Of a stretch of 64,000 bases of DNA, positions 32,930-43,576 are shown one piece after another. The position numbers were made by a program, and so were the translations under genes. Within the stretch, counting starts at the first letter, position 1; every line of letters starts with the position of its first letter. The notes under the pieces are model-generated. The model worked only from the letters and a program-made list of their open reading frames with translations. It ran no database searches and had not been told where the DNA came from. The DNA is from Eleusine coracana subsp. coracana (taxonomy: Eukaryota > Streptophyta > Magnoliopsida > Poales > Poaceae): assembly GCA_032690845.1 (NCBI GenBank), contig CM064417.1, positions 32,494,432 to 32,558,431 on the forward strand, in the 5' to 3' direction.

Positions 32930-34279
32930 TTGGATACTAACCCTTCTTCCTTTAGTGCTTGTCTTATGGCTACCACCAGAGTCAACTACAAGAGTGGCGG
33001 TACTCATTGGATTCTTGATAGTGGGTGCACCCAACATATGACTGGGAAGCCAACCATGTTCACCAACATTGATGGAAACGAAGACAGTGAGAAGGTGACT
33101 TTTGGGGATAACTCAAAAGCGAGAGTTAGAGGATCGGGCAAGGTGGCCATTACTGAAGACCTCCATCTCTCCAAGGTCTTTCTTGTGGAAACCCTCAACT
33201 TCAACCTCCTATCAATTGGTCAACTCTGTGACATGGGTTTCAAGTTCACATTTGATGAGGATGGAGCAATGATTGAAAATGCAAAGAAAGGGCTAGTATT
33301 TCATGGAGTGAGGCATGGGAACTTGTATGTCACGGACTTCAAATCAAGCAACATGCCACCAAGTACTTGCCTATTCACCAAGGCAACTAAGGGATGGTTG
33401 TGGCATAGAATGTTGGCAAATGTTGGAATGAATCAGCTCAGAAAAGTGGTCAAGAGGAATCTAGTTGAAGGAATCAAGGATATGACCTTTAAGAAGGATA
33501 AACTTTGAAGTGCTTGTCAAGCCGAAAAGCAAGTTGCATCTTCACATGTCACCAAGTCTTTCATGTCTACATCTCATCCTCTAGAGCTCTTGCACATGGA
33601 ATTGTTTGGGCCAACACATTACAAGAGTCTAGGAGGGAATATATATTACTTGGTGATTGTGGATTACTTTAGGAGATACACTTGGACCTTCTTTCTTGTG
33701 GACAAGTCTCAAGCAAGTGATATCTTCAGAAAATTTGCAAGGAGAGCAAAGAATGAATTCAAGGCCAATATTGTGAAGATAAGGAGTGACAATGGGACGG
33801 AGTTCAAGAACACAACAATGGAGGAATATTGTGACAAGAAAGGGATCAATCATGAACTCTCTGCTACATATACTCCCGAGTAGAATGGAGTAGTGGAGAG
33901 GAAGAACAAGACACTCATCACCCTTGCTCCTGCTATGCAAGACGAGTATGGAACTAATGAGTGGTTTTGGGCTGAAGCAGTCAACAGAGCTTCCTACACC
34001 TCAAACCGTGTCTATCTCCACCGGTTGTTGAAGAAGACTCCATATGAGCAATTGGTTGGACGAAAACTGAATGTCTCTTATTTTTGGGTCTTTGGCTGCA
34101 CTTGCTACATTCTTAAGAAGAGGAGGAAGCTCGGGATATTTGAGAGCAGGACTGATGAAGGCATTCTTGTTGGATACTCAGGAACTTCTAAGGCATATAG
34201 GGTCTACAACTCAGCCACAGGTTGTGTGGAAGAATCCTATGATGTGCAATTTGATGACTCAAATGGTTCTCATAAATGA
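32930..34279 (+). pseudogene. Copia-B protease and integrase
   Basis: Protease: HWILDSGCTQHMTG (about 33005-33045) has the D-S-G active site of copia proteases. Next, LWHRMLANVGMNQLRKVVKR (33400-33460) is the pre-integrase zinc-binding part. The integrase core follows: LVIVDYFRRYTWTFFLVDKS with the first Asp, IRSDNGTEFKN with the second, and NGVVERKNKT with the Glu, so all three acidic residues are present in sequence. A stop at 33506 and another TAG at 33881-33883 (in the TPQ-N-G-V-V-E motif, from CAG) interrupt the frame. The C-terminal part FGCTCYILKKRRKL and GILVGYSGTSKAYRVYN reaches 34279. Confidence 0.88.
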
Positions 34280-35000
34280 GATGAATTCCATGAAGTGAAC
34301 ATTAGAGATGAACCTATGAGAGAAGCTTTGAGGAACATGCCCGTGGGCGAGGTTTTACCCCATGGGGCCAATAATGATGATATTGGTGAACCCTCTACTC
34401 CACCACCCCAACCAACCTCGTCCTCTGAGGTGCAAGAACCAACCCAGGATGCAATTGGTACACCCACTAGCTCCTCCCATGATTCATTGAGAGTGCATCC
34501 ACCTACCCAAGAGGAAACACAAGTGAGAAGTAAGTTGCAAGCCTCCTCATATACTTCCCCTCAAGCCACTTCTCCAAGCTCTTCACATGACACATCCTCA
34601 TCCACTCCAAGCAGTAGTTCCAAAAGGAGAAAGCATATGAGTGATTCCCCCACCTCACTAAGAATCCAAGACACTCATATCTCTAGAGAGCAAGCAATCT
34701 ATGATGCACAAGATATTTCACCTAGACATCCTCCCACTCGAGAGGAACCTCATCCTAGACCCAAAGCTATCAATATGGGTCATTCATGTGACTTGATGAT
34801 TGGGAGTCCATCTCAAGGAATTAGGACAAGGAGGAATCAATACAAGCCCAACTATATGAGTGAACAAAATGATGATGAGGCAAATGTTGCAATTGATAAC
34901 TTCTCTTTCATCTCTATGATTGAGCCCACTACAATTGATAAAGCTATGGATGATCACAAATGGGTAATGGCTATGCAAGAGGAGTTGAACAACTTCATGT
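34280..35000 (+). pseudogene. Copia-B integrase-RT linker
   Basis: A Ser/Pro/Thr-rich stretch (STPPPQPTSSSEVQ, SPSSSHDTSSSTPSSS) of about 150 residues is followed by RTRRNQYKPNYMSEQN and WVMAMQEELNNF, which is the usual entry to copia RT. Low-complexity linkers of this type join integrase to RT in SIRE-like elements. Open to the TGA at 35012. Confidence 0.75.
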
Positions 35001-36400
35001 GGTGCAAAGTATGAAAATTGGTTGGCATCAAGTGGGTCTTCAAGAACAAGCAAGATGAGAAAGGGGCAATTGTCAAGAACAAGGCTTGTCTAGTGGCTAA
35101 GGGATATTCTTAAGTGGCTGGCATTGGCTTTGAAGAAACCTTTGCTCCCGTGGCCTGTCTTGAAGCTATTCGGATCTTACTTGCCAATGCATCACACAAT
35201 GGCTTCAAGCTCTATCAAATGGATGTCAAATGTGCTTTCTTGAATGGAGAGATCAATGATAAAGTCTATGTGGAACAACCTCCGGGGTTTGAGGCCCCTA
35301 AACATCCAATACATGTGTACAAATTGAATAAAGCTCTCTACGGTCTCAAGCAAGCAAGCACCAAGGGCATGGTATGAACATTCGAGTAACTTCCTACTCA
35401 AGAATGGATTCACCATTGGAAGCATTGATAGCACCTTGTTCACAAGACATGTAGGGAAGGACCTCTTTGTGTGCCAAATCTATGTGGATGATATCATCTA
35501 TGGGTCAACCAATGAGAAGTTCAATGAAGAGTTCCGGGAAATGATGGCTAGGGAATTTCAAATGTTAGTGATTAGAGAGTTGCATGTGTTCCTTGGTTTT
35601 CAAGTCAAACAATTAAGAGAAGGAAACTTAATCTATCAAGAGAAGTATACCAAGGATCTTTTCAAGAGATTCAACATGGAGAATTGCAAGCTTTTGCACA
35701 CACTTATGGCGACAAGCAAATCCTTGGATGATGATGCAAAGGGTAAACTGATGAACCCCAAGCTCTATAGATCAATGATTGGGTCCTTGCTTTATCTCAC
35801 TGCCTCATGACCAGACATCATGTTTAGTGTGTGCATGTGTGCACGCTATCAAGCAAATCCAAAGGAATCTCACTTGAAGGCCGTGAAGAGGATTCTAAGA
35901 TACCTCAAGTACACACCTACCATGGGATTATGGTATCCTAGAGGAACAAGCTTTGAGTTACTTGGGTATTCAGATTCGGACTTCGCAGGATGCAAAGTGA
36001 ATAGAAAGAGTACATGGGGGGGGGGGGGGGGTTGTCAATTTCTTGGAAGATCTCTTGTATCTTGGAGCTCAAAGGAGCAAAACTCGATGGCTCTATCAAC
36101 AGACAAAGCAGAGTATATGACAGCGGGAGCTTCTTGTGCACAACATCTCTACATGAGGCAAACACTCTCGGATTATGGCCTCAACTTCACTTAAATGCCA
36201 TTATATTGTGATAGTGAAGCGGCAATTAAAATGGCTCTCAAAACTAGAGATCATGGTCATGCAAAGCATATTCAGGTCAAGCATCACTTCATAAGCGACC
36301 ATGTTGAGAAGAAGGATATTTGCATTTGCATTCATGCATTTTGCATTGTGATACCTTACATGCTTCCAAGCATGTTTCTATGGGGAGTTGCTTATTTACA
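35001..36400 (+). pseudogene. Copia-B reverse transcriptase and RNase H
   Basis: RT: the fingers block GIGFEETFAPVACLEAIRIL (35120) and QMDVKCAFLNGEINDKVYVE with the first Asp precede LNKALYGLKQA. A four-base AGCA duplication at about 35350-35360 shifts the frame there, and the catalytic box YVDD lies at 35481-35492. RNase H: YSDSDFAG, ALSTDKAEYM, YCDSEAAIK and KHIQVKHHFISDHVE give all four catalytic positions (35960-36310). Stops at 35012, 35112, 35808 and 36192 and a run of 16 G at 36016-36031, which adds Gly residues in the STSG-type turn, make it inactive. The RNase H wording suggests the SIRE/Maximus type. Confidence 0.9.
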
Positions 36401-37169
36401 ATGTAAGTATATGACCCTCTAGATGATCACATAGTGATCTTTGTACTTCATGCCCATTGAGTCATGTTCAAACAAGCTCTAAGGTTAAATATACTCGCAC
36501 GGCTCAAAGACTAGTGACTCAAACATTCTCAACACACTAATGACTAACCATTGCATTCTTGAGGAATACATTGTTGAGTCATGTGTGTAGGGGGAGCTAT
36601 GGTGGAACACTATCGTGACCAAGGAGGAGCACCAAAAAGGGGTATTTTCGTAACTCTTTCCATTTATCGTTTGCTCCTTGGTTCTCTTGTGTTTTGTTTT
36701 TAGTTTTTGGTGATAGGTGACAAAGGGGGAGAAAGAACATGAAGATCCAAAACCCAAGTTGGTCCAAAAGTCAAGTCTAGATCGATAACACAAAAGAGAA
36801 GATCCAAAAGCAAACTCAAAGATCAAGATGGAGAAGAACAAGAGGAGACAAGGAAGCTATGAAGTGACAAAGACAAGAACAATAATGGACATGTACACTG
36901 ATATGAACATCTATGTTCATCGTGCGTGTCTACATCAACTAACACGACACCATGATGGGCGCAAAATTCAACTCAAGCTCAACTTCTAGTGCGCTACATG
37001 ATTGGTTAGTTCTTCCTCAACACCTAGCACATTCCAAGGGGGAGATTACTTCCATGGTAAGGACCAAGGTAATCCTTTGATTCCTTTCTTTTCCTTTGGT
37101 TCCTTGTTGTTCGTCTGTTTTGGATCATCATAAGTAGTGGTTGTCATCCATCACCAAAAAGGGGGAGAT
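36401..37169 (+). other. Copia-B 3' leader and polypurine tract
   Basis: No gene is supported. The stretch holds the long noncoding 3' leader typical of SIRE-like elements, with GGGGGAG tracts at 36590, 36727 and 37040, and ends with the polypurine tract AAAAAGGGGGAGAT at 37156-37169 directly before the LTR. Confidence 0.75.
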
Positions 37170-39043
37170 TGTAAGGATCATGACCATTGAGGTCACCCCG
37201 AGGTATGAATGTTTTGGTGATGAATGAGAAACATGAAATTTGACTAACGTCTACACGAGTGTTGTTCATATAGGAAACCTTTTCTACTCTATGATGATTG
37301 TTGACGGTGGCCTTGACGATTGATGACAATGACCACAAACATGGAGCCTTGTAAGCTTGATGGAGTCCAAGGGTTGATGAAGAGAGATCAAAGCTAAGGA
37401 CAAGCTATGGAGCAAGTGTTGGGAACACTTGTCTAGTTGTTAGGGCTTTGAGTCCATAGGAAAAACCGGACTATCAAGGGGGTCTAGGACATTTCTCTTA
37501 GGTCATGTCTAGTCGGTGATGCGCATGGATGCTTAGTGAAATCACAAGCACTAGGTGACAATGGAGAAGCCAAGGAGCTATTCAGAGAAGCTGGGAAACG
37601 AAGTCAAGCGAGGACGAGGAGTTTCAGCTTCTGGACGTAGTGACAAGACAGAGGGGTCAGTGGAGACCAGATAGTACGGTCACTAGGAGCCAAGAGAGAA
37701 GTCTACGAGGAAGTTTGTCAGCGCGAAGACCTATATAGACCGGACGGTATGGTCTACAGACCAGACAGTCCCGTCTGTATGAAAGTTGCTCGGGGCAGAG
37801 AAGTGCAGAATATGGTGCTCTCTAGAATGGAGAGAGAATGTACAGATTGGATGGTTTGGTCAGTACACGTCGTTGCAAGCGCAGCAAAGCCAACGGCTCT
37901 AGGAGCCGTTCTAGTCAATGTGTGCAAAAAGGCAATCTTGTGGAGCAACGGGTAGTTTGAGGTTGAAAGCCTATATAAGTTCATTGTTGGGGTCTTGGAG
38001 ACTACACTTGGCTAGTGGAGTTGCTTGGAGCATTTGGTGAGAGCCAAGAGGAAAAGAGTAGAGCACTAGGAGGAGATCTTGCATATCTTGAGAGTGCTAG
38101 TAAGTGTAAGTTGACCATTGATGCACATCTAAGGCTAGGGTGTCCTTGACGATGTGATCTAGGTTGTTACTCTTGGTCTATGATGAGACATAGACCGGTT
38201 AGGTGTCGGTGATCGAGCCTATCGTGATCGATTGTGAAGGTCGTCACATGTTTGTACATGATTTGAGTCCGTCGTTGAAAGGGGCATCGTTAGTGAGCGC
38301 TCATGTCGGCTCAGGGACTCCGGCAAGTTCTTAAGGGGGGCGAGCTTGAGCCTTGGTGGCAGCGGTGAAGCACACCGTGTCTTCACTGCTGAAGTGATTG
38401 TGGGCTCGTGGGCGAGAACTCCACATTGGTGGCGGGAGGGACCAGAACTCCGGCGGGAGTGGTCCAACGAGGAGAAGGGGAAGGCGCCATCCTTTCCAAG
38501 ACCTCTGGAAAAAAATCATAGGCCATCTCTTACTCTACTCCTTACTTTGATGCATTACTTTCTGCATTTCCATGTCATGTTATTCATACTTTTGTCCTTA
38601 CCTTGCTCTTGTTGATTACCTTGTAGACTGGCATGAATAGGCTTCTTTACTTGCTAGTTGTGCTTAGCTTTCACTTGATCACTAGCATGTATAGGAGTTG
38701 CTTTGGCTTAATTGATCACCCTCCTATATGTTGCGTTACTCATGCTTGTATGCTCTAGTTCTTTACCTTGTAGCTTTGCATGAGTAGGCTCTTTTGCTAG
38801 CTTGTTATATGCTTCCGCATGTCTTTGATTACTTGCTTGCATAGGAGTTGTAATGCCTTGAGTGATCCACTAATATGCTTAGGTTGTGGTACCTTTAATA
38901 GGTTCATTATCTTACTAGTGTGATCATCACTACGATTGCTATAGGAGTTGCATTGAGTAGTCAGTTTTAGAAATTAGTGAATTTGGTACATAATGCGAGT
39001 TCCCGATTCACCCCCACCCCCTCTCGGTCACTCGGTCCTTTCA
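37170..39043 (+). mobile_element. Copia-B 3' LTR
   Basis: It runs from TGTAAGGATC to CCTTTCA (1874 bp) and shares its start and last 600 bases with the 5' LTR. Inverted GACCGGAC/GTCCGGTC-like motifs occur at about 37630-37770 (for example GACCGGACGGTATGGTC and ACCAGACAGTCCCGTC). Confidence 0.88.
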
Positions 39044-39048
39044 CAGAG

Positions 39049-39730
39049 TCGCCACCGTTCCAGCGTCGCGCTTGCCGTCGCCTCACCGCCGAGCAGCGCA
39101 ACCGTCGATGTGCCTCCACTTCTCCTCACACACGCACGTCCAGAGCAGCACCCACCCTCGCGCACAGCCGCGAGCTCGAGCTCCCTCTACTGATTGTTAA
39201 GGCAAGGTTGCCTTTTTCCCACCTCCATTGCCGGCGACCCAAAAATCTTAGCTTTTTGGCAATCGGATGGGTGATTCTTGTGTCTTCCGCTTTAGTGATC
39301 TCCTGGGTATTGTGCCTATTCTCCCATTCATCGTGTATGCCCCGATTAGCGAGCAATTGTCCTTAATTAATGCAATTAGATTAATTCCCATGCTTTAGTT
39401 ATGTTAATTGGATAATTGGCTCAATCTAGCTGCAATTGATTTCATGCCTATCTGTTAATTGCATGCCTAGGTTTGTCTCTTGTCTAGTCTACAGTTAGAT
39501 TAATTGCCTATTATTTGACTATACACTAGATGATTGGCACCAACCACATATAGTCAATGATCATTGTTGTCACATTGCTTTATTTGTCTAGTGATCATGT
39601 CCTTCATCTCAGTGCTAGGATTTCTATTGCGCATTCTTACCTAGCGATGCTTTGCTTGTAGATTTATATAGGTTCCATGCTTATCCTATCCCTACCTATG
39701 TGCGTGTAGTGACAGCAGTCAGTTGCAGAG
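39049..39730 (+). other. Copia-A leader region right of copia-B
   Basis: A GC-rich stretch (39049-39190) continues the GC-rich sequence left of copia-B and then changes to an AT-rich intron-like region with ATTAATTGC repeats (39370-39650). No exon is supported. It could be a leader and intron of the ORF at 39731. Confidence 0.5.
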
Positions 39731-41450
39731 ATGGCAGGAGGATAGGATAAGGGCAAAGGCAATATGCCAGAGAAGCCCAGAGGCAAGAAGAGGACTAGAC
39801 TGGACCTAGAGTAAGAGAGGGCCAGACGGTTGGCACAACACCTAGATGTCATGGAGGCATCCCGCAGGACACCTGGCTCACAACTGATCATAGAGCAGAC
39901 TGATGATACCGGGGCCTCAAGAGGAGTAACAGGAGGAGGACGACAGCCTTGGCTACAGGAGTTGTTCCACCACCTTGGTCGTAGCATAGTCTAACTTCTT
40001 GTCAGGAGAGGTTGTCGAGAACTACAAAGCAGGGATCCTCCAGGCAACAGGAGGAGTCCAAGGATTCAGAGGAGGATAATGAGTCAAAGTCTAAGTCTGA
40101 GGAGTTTGAGAAGGAGGAGTCAGAGCAGCCAATGCAGCCAGGACCCTAGAGGTCAGCTCACTGGGTAGGAGACCCACAGTGCACTTGTGAGGTGTGTAGC
40201 AGGAGGCTACAGGGATGGTAGCCGCAGTAGGAGAGGGGAACATACTTAAGGTTCCTACCAAGGACCTTAAGGCGAGTCATCTAGTACCCTTCAAGCAGTG
40301 GGTTCCAAACCCTAGAGACCCTGCTGGAGGAGAGAGAAACTGGACCGGTCTTCAGAGGAGGATTGGTGAGGGTCTGAGACGGTACCTTGCCAGGAAGGGC
40401 AAGGTTGGGCTGTTTGTGCTATAGCAGTACACGACGTACTAGGCTATGAGGAGAGCCATAGGCACAAAGATGGGGCAGTACTTCACGTACTTGCCTGGAC
40501 TAGCAGAGTTGGTCACCGGTCCTTACAAGTTCAGAGAGGATATAGTGTTGGAGTCCTACGCCTCACTTTGGGTAGTCAAAGATTGCTCAAAGATTTGGTT
40601 CATGTTCAGAGGAGAGCCCCAGCGCTTGACAAGAGAGGATTTGGTAGCTGCACTAGGACTACTTGCTTCAGACTTGCAGTTGTACAGGAGTGCTTATGGC
40701 ACCTTCGCTCCACCCCGCAGACCACAGGGAGGGACACTACCTCCAGACGACATGGTGTCAGTTGCTTTTCTACCATCACACACTCCAGGCTTTTGTCAAA
40801 CGCCCTGCTAGGCTTACTGCAGAGGCGAAGGTGGTTAGAGTGATAGTCACTAGGACTATCATACTGAGGTCAGGGTAAAGAGAGGAGTTCACACTTCTGC
40901 ACTAGTCGATAGTGGCAGCTATACTGCGAGACAACACTTTGACTAGGCAGACTTGTTCATTGCTGAGATGGAGGAGGTGATTTCAGAGAGAGTTGGAGAA
41001 CGTCACCTATTCTATGAGCCATATATTTGCTATCTTTTGAGGATACTAGGACTTGTAACAGCGGAGCAATACGACGCATTCCCTAAAATGACCACCAACT
41101 ACACACCTCGAGTCCTCAGGTGATCGCAGTCAGCCTTGAGTCAGCAGATAGACGAGCAGGAGTCACCACCAGTCACTCACAAGAAGGAGGCTCATCCAGA
41201 GAGGGTGGTTCCTGATTCAGCTAGTACAGGAGCTCCACCCCAGCTAGCAGTTTCAAAGACAGATCACGGAGCCTTGATAGTAGCGCTTGCAGGACGCAAC
41301 GCCTCGGTGACTTCATCTAGAGCTCACCGAAAGAGAGATGCCATATTATGGAGGTGATCAGGGGACAGGCAGAGCTCCAGAGACAGCAGATGGCACTAAT
41401 GATGGCAAAGCTTACCAGAGAACAGTCTAGTCAGTAGCCAGTACCTTCTT
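39731..41450 (+). pseudogene. Copia-A second ORF, plant-transposon (PF20167-like) type, degenerate
   Basis: From ATGGCAGG at 39731 the readings carry KGKGNMPEKPRGKKRTRL (basic), then a Ser/Arg/Glu-rich part. KDLKASHLVPFKQW, GLQRRIGEGLRRYL and KIWFMFRGEPQRLTREDLVA (40270-40650) have the shape F..W followed by a Y..LWV block and a (T/R)REDL.ALGL ending that I associate with the putative plant transposon protein family. That assignment is by eye. Beyond 41100 the frame opens again with ALSQQIDEQESPPV and an acidic tail. Stops at 40422 and 40440 and frameshifts are frequent. Such an ORF in a pol-less copia element is unusual; function unknown. Confidence 0.5.
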
Positions 41451-41627
41451 CACTTCCATAGTTTCAGTTGCTGCCGACACAACCAGGACCCTTCACTGCC
41501 ATGATGGCAGCCTAGTCTAGTGGTTTGTCATCAACTTAGGGGTGTTACCGACAGGGGGAGCCAGACAGACTTTCGCACCTGCTCAGTTCTCCCCTGTGTC
41601 TGCTTTCTCAATGTATGCCTTGTCTCT

Positions 41628-42986
41628 TAGGTCATGTCTCTTAGTTCACGACTAGTCGGTGATGTGCATGAATGGTCAGTGAAATCACAGATACTAGGTG
41701 ACAGTGGAGAAGCCAAGGTTCTGTTCGAAAAAGCTGGGAAACGAAGTCAAGCGACGACGAGAAGTTTCATCTTCTGGATAGAGTGACTGGACAGAGGGGT
41801 CAGAGGAGACCGGACTGTACGGTCACTAGGAGATCAGAGAGCAGTCTACGAAGAAGTCTATCAGCGCGAAGGCCTATAGAGACTGGACGGTCTGGTATAC
41901 AGACCGGACGGTCAGGTCTATATGGAGGTTGCTCGAGACAGAGAGGTGCAGAAATGTGTGCTCTCTGGAATGGAGAGAGAATGTATAGACCGGACGGTTC
42001 AGTCTACTGACTGGACGGTCCGGTCAGTACCGGAGATTGCAGGCACAGCGAGGACAACGACTCTGGGAGCCGTTCCAGGAGTGACCGGATGGTCCAGTCA
42101 GGCAGTGACTGGACATTCCAGTCAGTGTGTCCAGAAAGGCAATCTCGTGGAGCAACGGCTAGTTGGAGGTGGGAAGCCTATATAACTTCGTTATTGGGGT
42201 CTTGGAGACCTCTCTTGGCCAGTGGAATAGCTTGGAGCATTTGGTGAGAGTCAAGAGGAAAAGAGGAGAGCACTAGGAGGAGATATTGCATATCTTGAGA
42301 GTGCTAGTGATAGTAACTAGAGCATCTTTCATATCTAAGGCTAGGGTGTCCTTGAGGGTGTGATCTAGGTTGTTACTCTTGGTCTATGGTGAGACCTAGA
42401 CTGGTTAGGTGTCGGTGATCGAGCCTATCGTGATTAGTTGTGAAGGCCGTCCCACATTTGTACACGGTTTGAGCCCGTCGGTGAAAGGGGCATCAATAGT
42501 GAGCGCCCGTGTCGGCTCGAGGAGTCCGGCAAGTTCTCGTGAGAGGCGAGCTTGTGCCTTGGTTGCAGCGCTGACGTAACCTTGTCTTCACTACCAGAGT
42601 GATTGCGGGCTCGTGTGCGAGAACTCCACATTGGTGGCTGGAGGGACCAGGACTCCGATAGGAGTGGTCCAATGAGGAGTAGGGAAGGTGCCATCCTTTC
42701 GAGACCTCAGAAAAAAAAAACATGAGCATTCCTTGACCCCTCTTTACTATTCCGCAATTGTGTGCTCTAGTAACTAGGTTGACTTGTGGCTTGCATAGGC
42801 TAGTGTGTTTAGCTTCCGCATTTGTACTCATCATAAACACTAGCATGTGTAGTGTGTTGCCCTCGTAGAATTTCTTAGGTTGTAACGATTGCTAGGATCT
42901 AGTGGTGTGAAATTGAAGTATTCGGATTTGTGGTTGGCTTACCGATTCACCTCCCCCCCCTTCTCGGTACGCCTTCGGTCCTTACA
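41628..42986 (+). mobile_element. Copia-A 3' LTR, 5'-truncated
   Basis: It joins internal DNA at about 41628 and matches the 5' LTR from about 25345 to its end, so about 340 bases of LTR start (with the TG end) are missing. The GACCGGACGGTC-type motifs at 41800-42130 are more numerous than in the 5' LTR. It ends CCTTACA at 42986, followed by GCTT. Confidence 0.85.
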
Positions 42987-43576
42987 GCTTCCATGCAGGT
43001 TGTCACTAAGAAATGACATTCCATTATTGTGGATAACGTGAGGCAGATGGAGCCGTCCGGTCACTTCTTTTTTGACCCGCCACTCCCAGAAATGGCAGAG
43101 TTTAATCAAGCCTCCCTTTCGCTAATGCAGGATGGGCCTCTAACATGGGTTGACAACATAGCGCAAGACATGGGCGACCCTGTGTGCGCACGTGGGTTTG
43201 TGATCATTGTTGGCATTTATGACTTATCCTTATGTTGCCTGTCTACGTCGTGTCCTCAGTGCGCTCTATCCATCTTGAAGGGGTCAGGCAAGGTGAACGA
43301 GGTGGACATGCTCGACTCCGCTCATGGGGTTTGAGCAACGAAGAGAAGGCACTTGATCCCACTCAGTGTGGTTGAATGAGGCCTGGGCGCTCGACCCAAT
43401 TCAAGGTGGTCGGATGAGTCCGGGGTGCTCGACCCCTCGAACAGGGTTGGGCGAGGCGGAAACGTTTAACCCTGGCTGCGGGGGACAGGTGGGAAGGAAT
43501 AGTTTGGCCGCTAGTAATTACCCTTTCTTGATACTTACCTTGTCCTCTGTGGCGTCCTTAATATTTGCTCCCGACA
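42987..43576 (-). mobile_element. gypsy-4 5' LTR, distal (U3) part
   Basis: On the minus strand it starts TGTCGGGAGC at 43576 and runs through GTAATTACTAGCGGCC and repeated (G/A)GGGTCGAGCGCCC-like units to 42987, where copia-A is inserted. Together with 25007-24590 it forms a TG-starting LTR of about 1.0 kb with its TATA box in the other half. Confidence 0.65.

Larger units (their letters stand above)
30782..39043 (+). mobile_element. Copia-B: nearly full-length SIRE/Maximus-type element, inactive
   Basis: Order: 5' LTR (30782-31481), primer site, gag, protease, integrase, RT, RNase H, long 3' leader, purine tract, 3' LTR (37170-39043). Integrase before RT is the Ty1/copia order. Flanks CAGAC (30777-30781) and CAGAG (39044-39048) are a 5-bp target duplication with one change. 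RNase H wording (ALSTDKAEYM, KHIQVKHHFI) and long LTRs suggest the SIRE/Maximus lineage. Stops in gag, integrase, RT and RNase H make it inactive. The 5' LTR is 700 bp against 1874 bp for the 3' LTR. It is inserted in copia-A. Confidence 0.9.
25008..42986 (+). mobile_element. Copia-A: pol-less Ty1/copia element carrying nested insertions
   Basis: Ends are TGTAAGCTTC (25008) and CCTTACA (42986). GCTT is shared by the flanks (25004-25007 and 42987-42990); a clean 5-bp duplication is not present. The 5' LTR is 25008-26584, with primer-binding site 26587-26598. The gag ORF runs to about 29620 and stops just where a protease signature would begin. The remaining internal DNA is 29620-30781 and 39049-41627, with a second degenerate ORF, and a 5'-truncated 3' LTR is at 41628-42986. 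RT, RNase H and integrase are absent, so it needed proteins in trans. A solo gypsy LTR (27797-28694) and copia-B (30782-39043) are nested in it. It sits in the gypsy-4 LTR. Confidence 0.85.
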
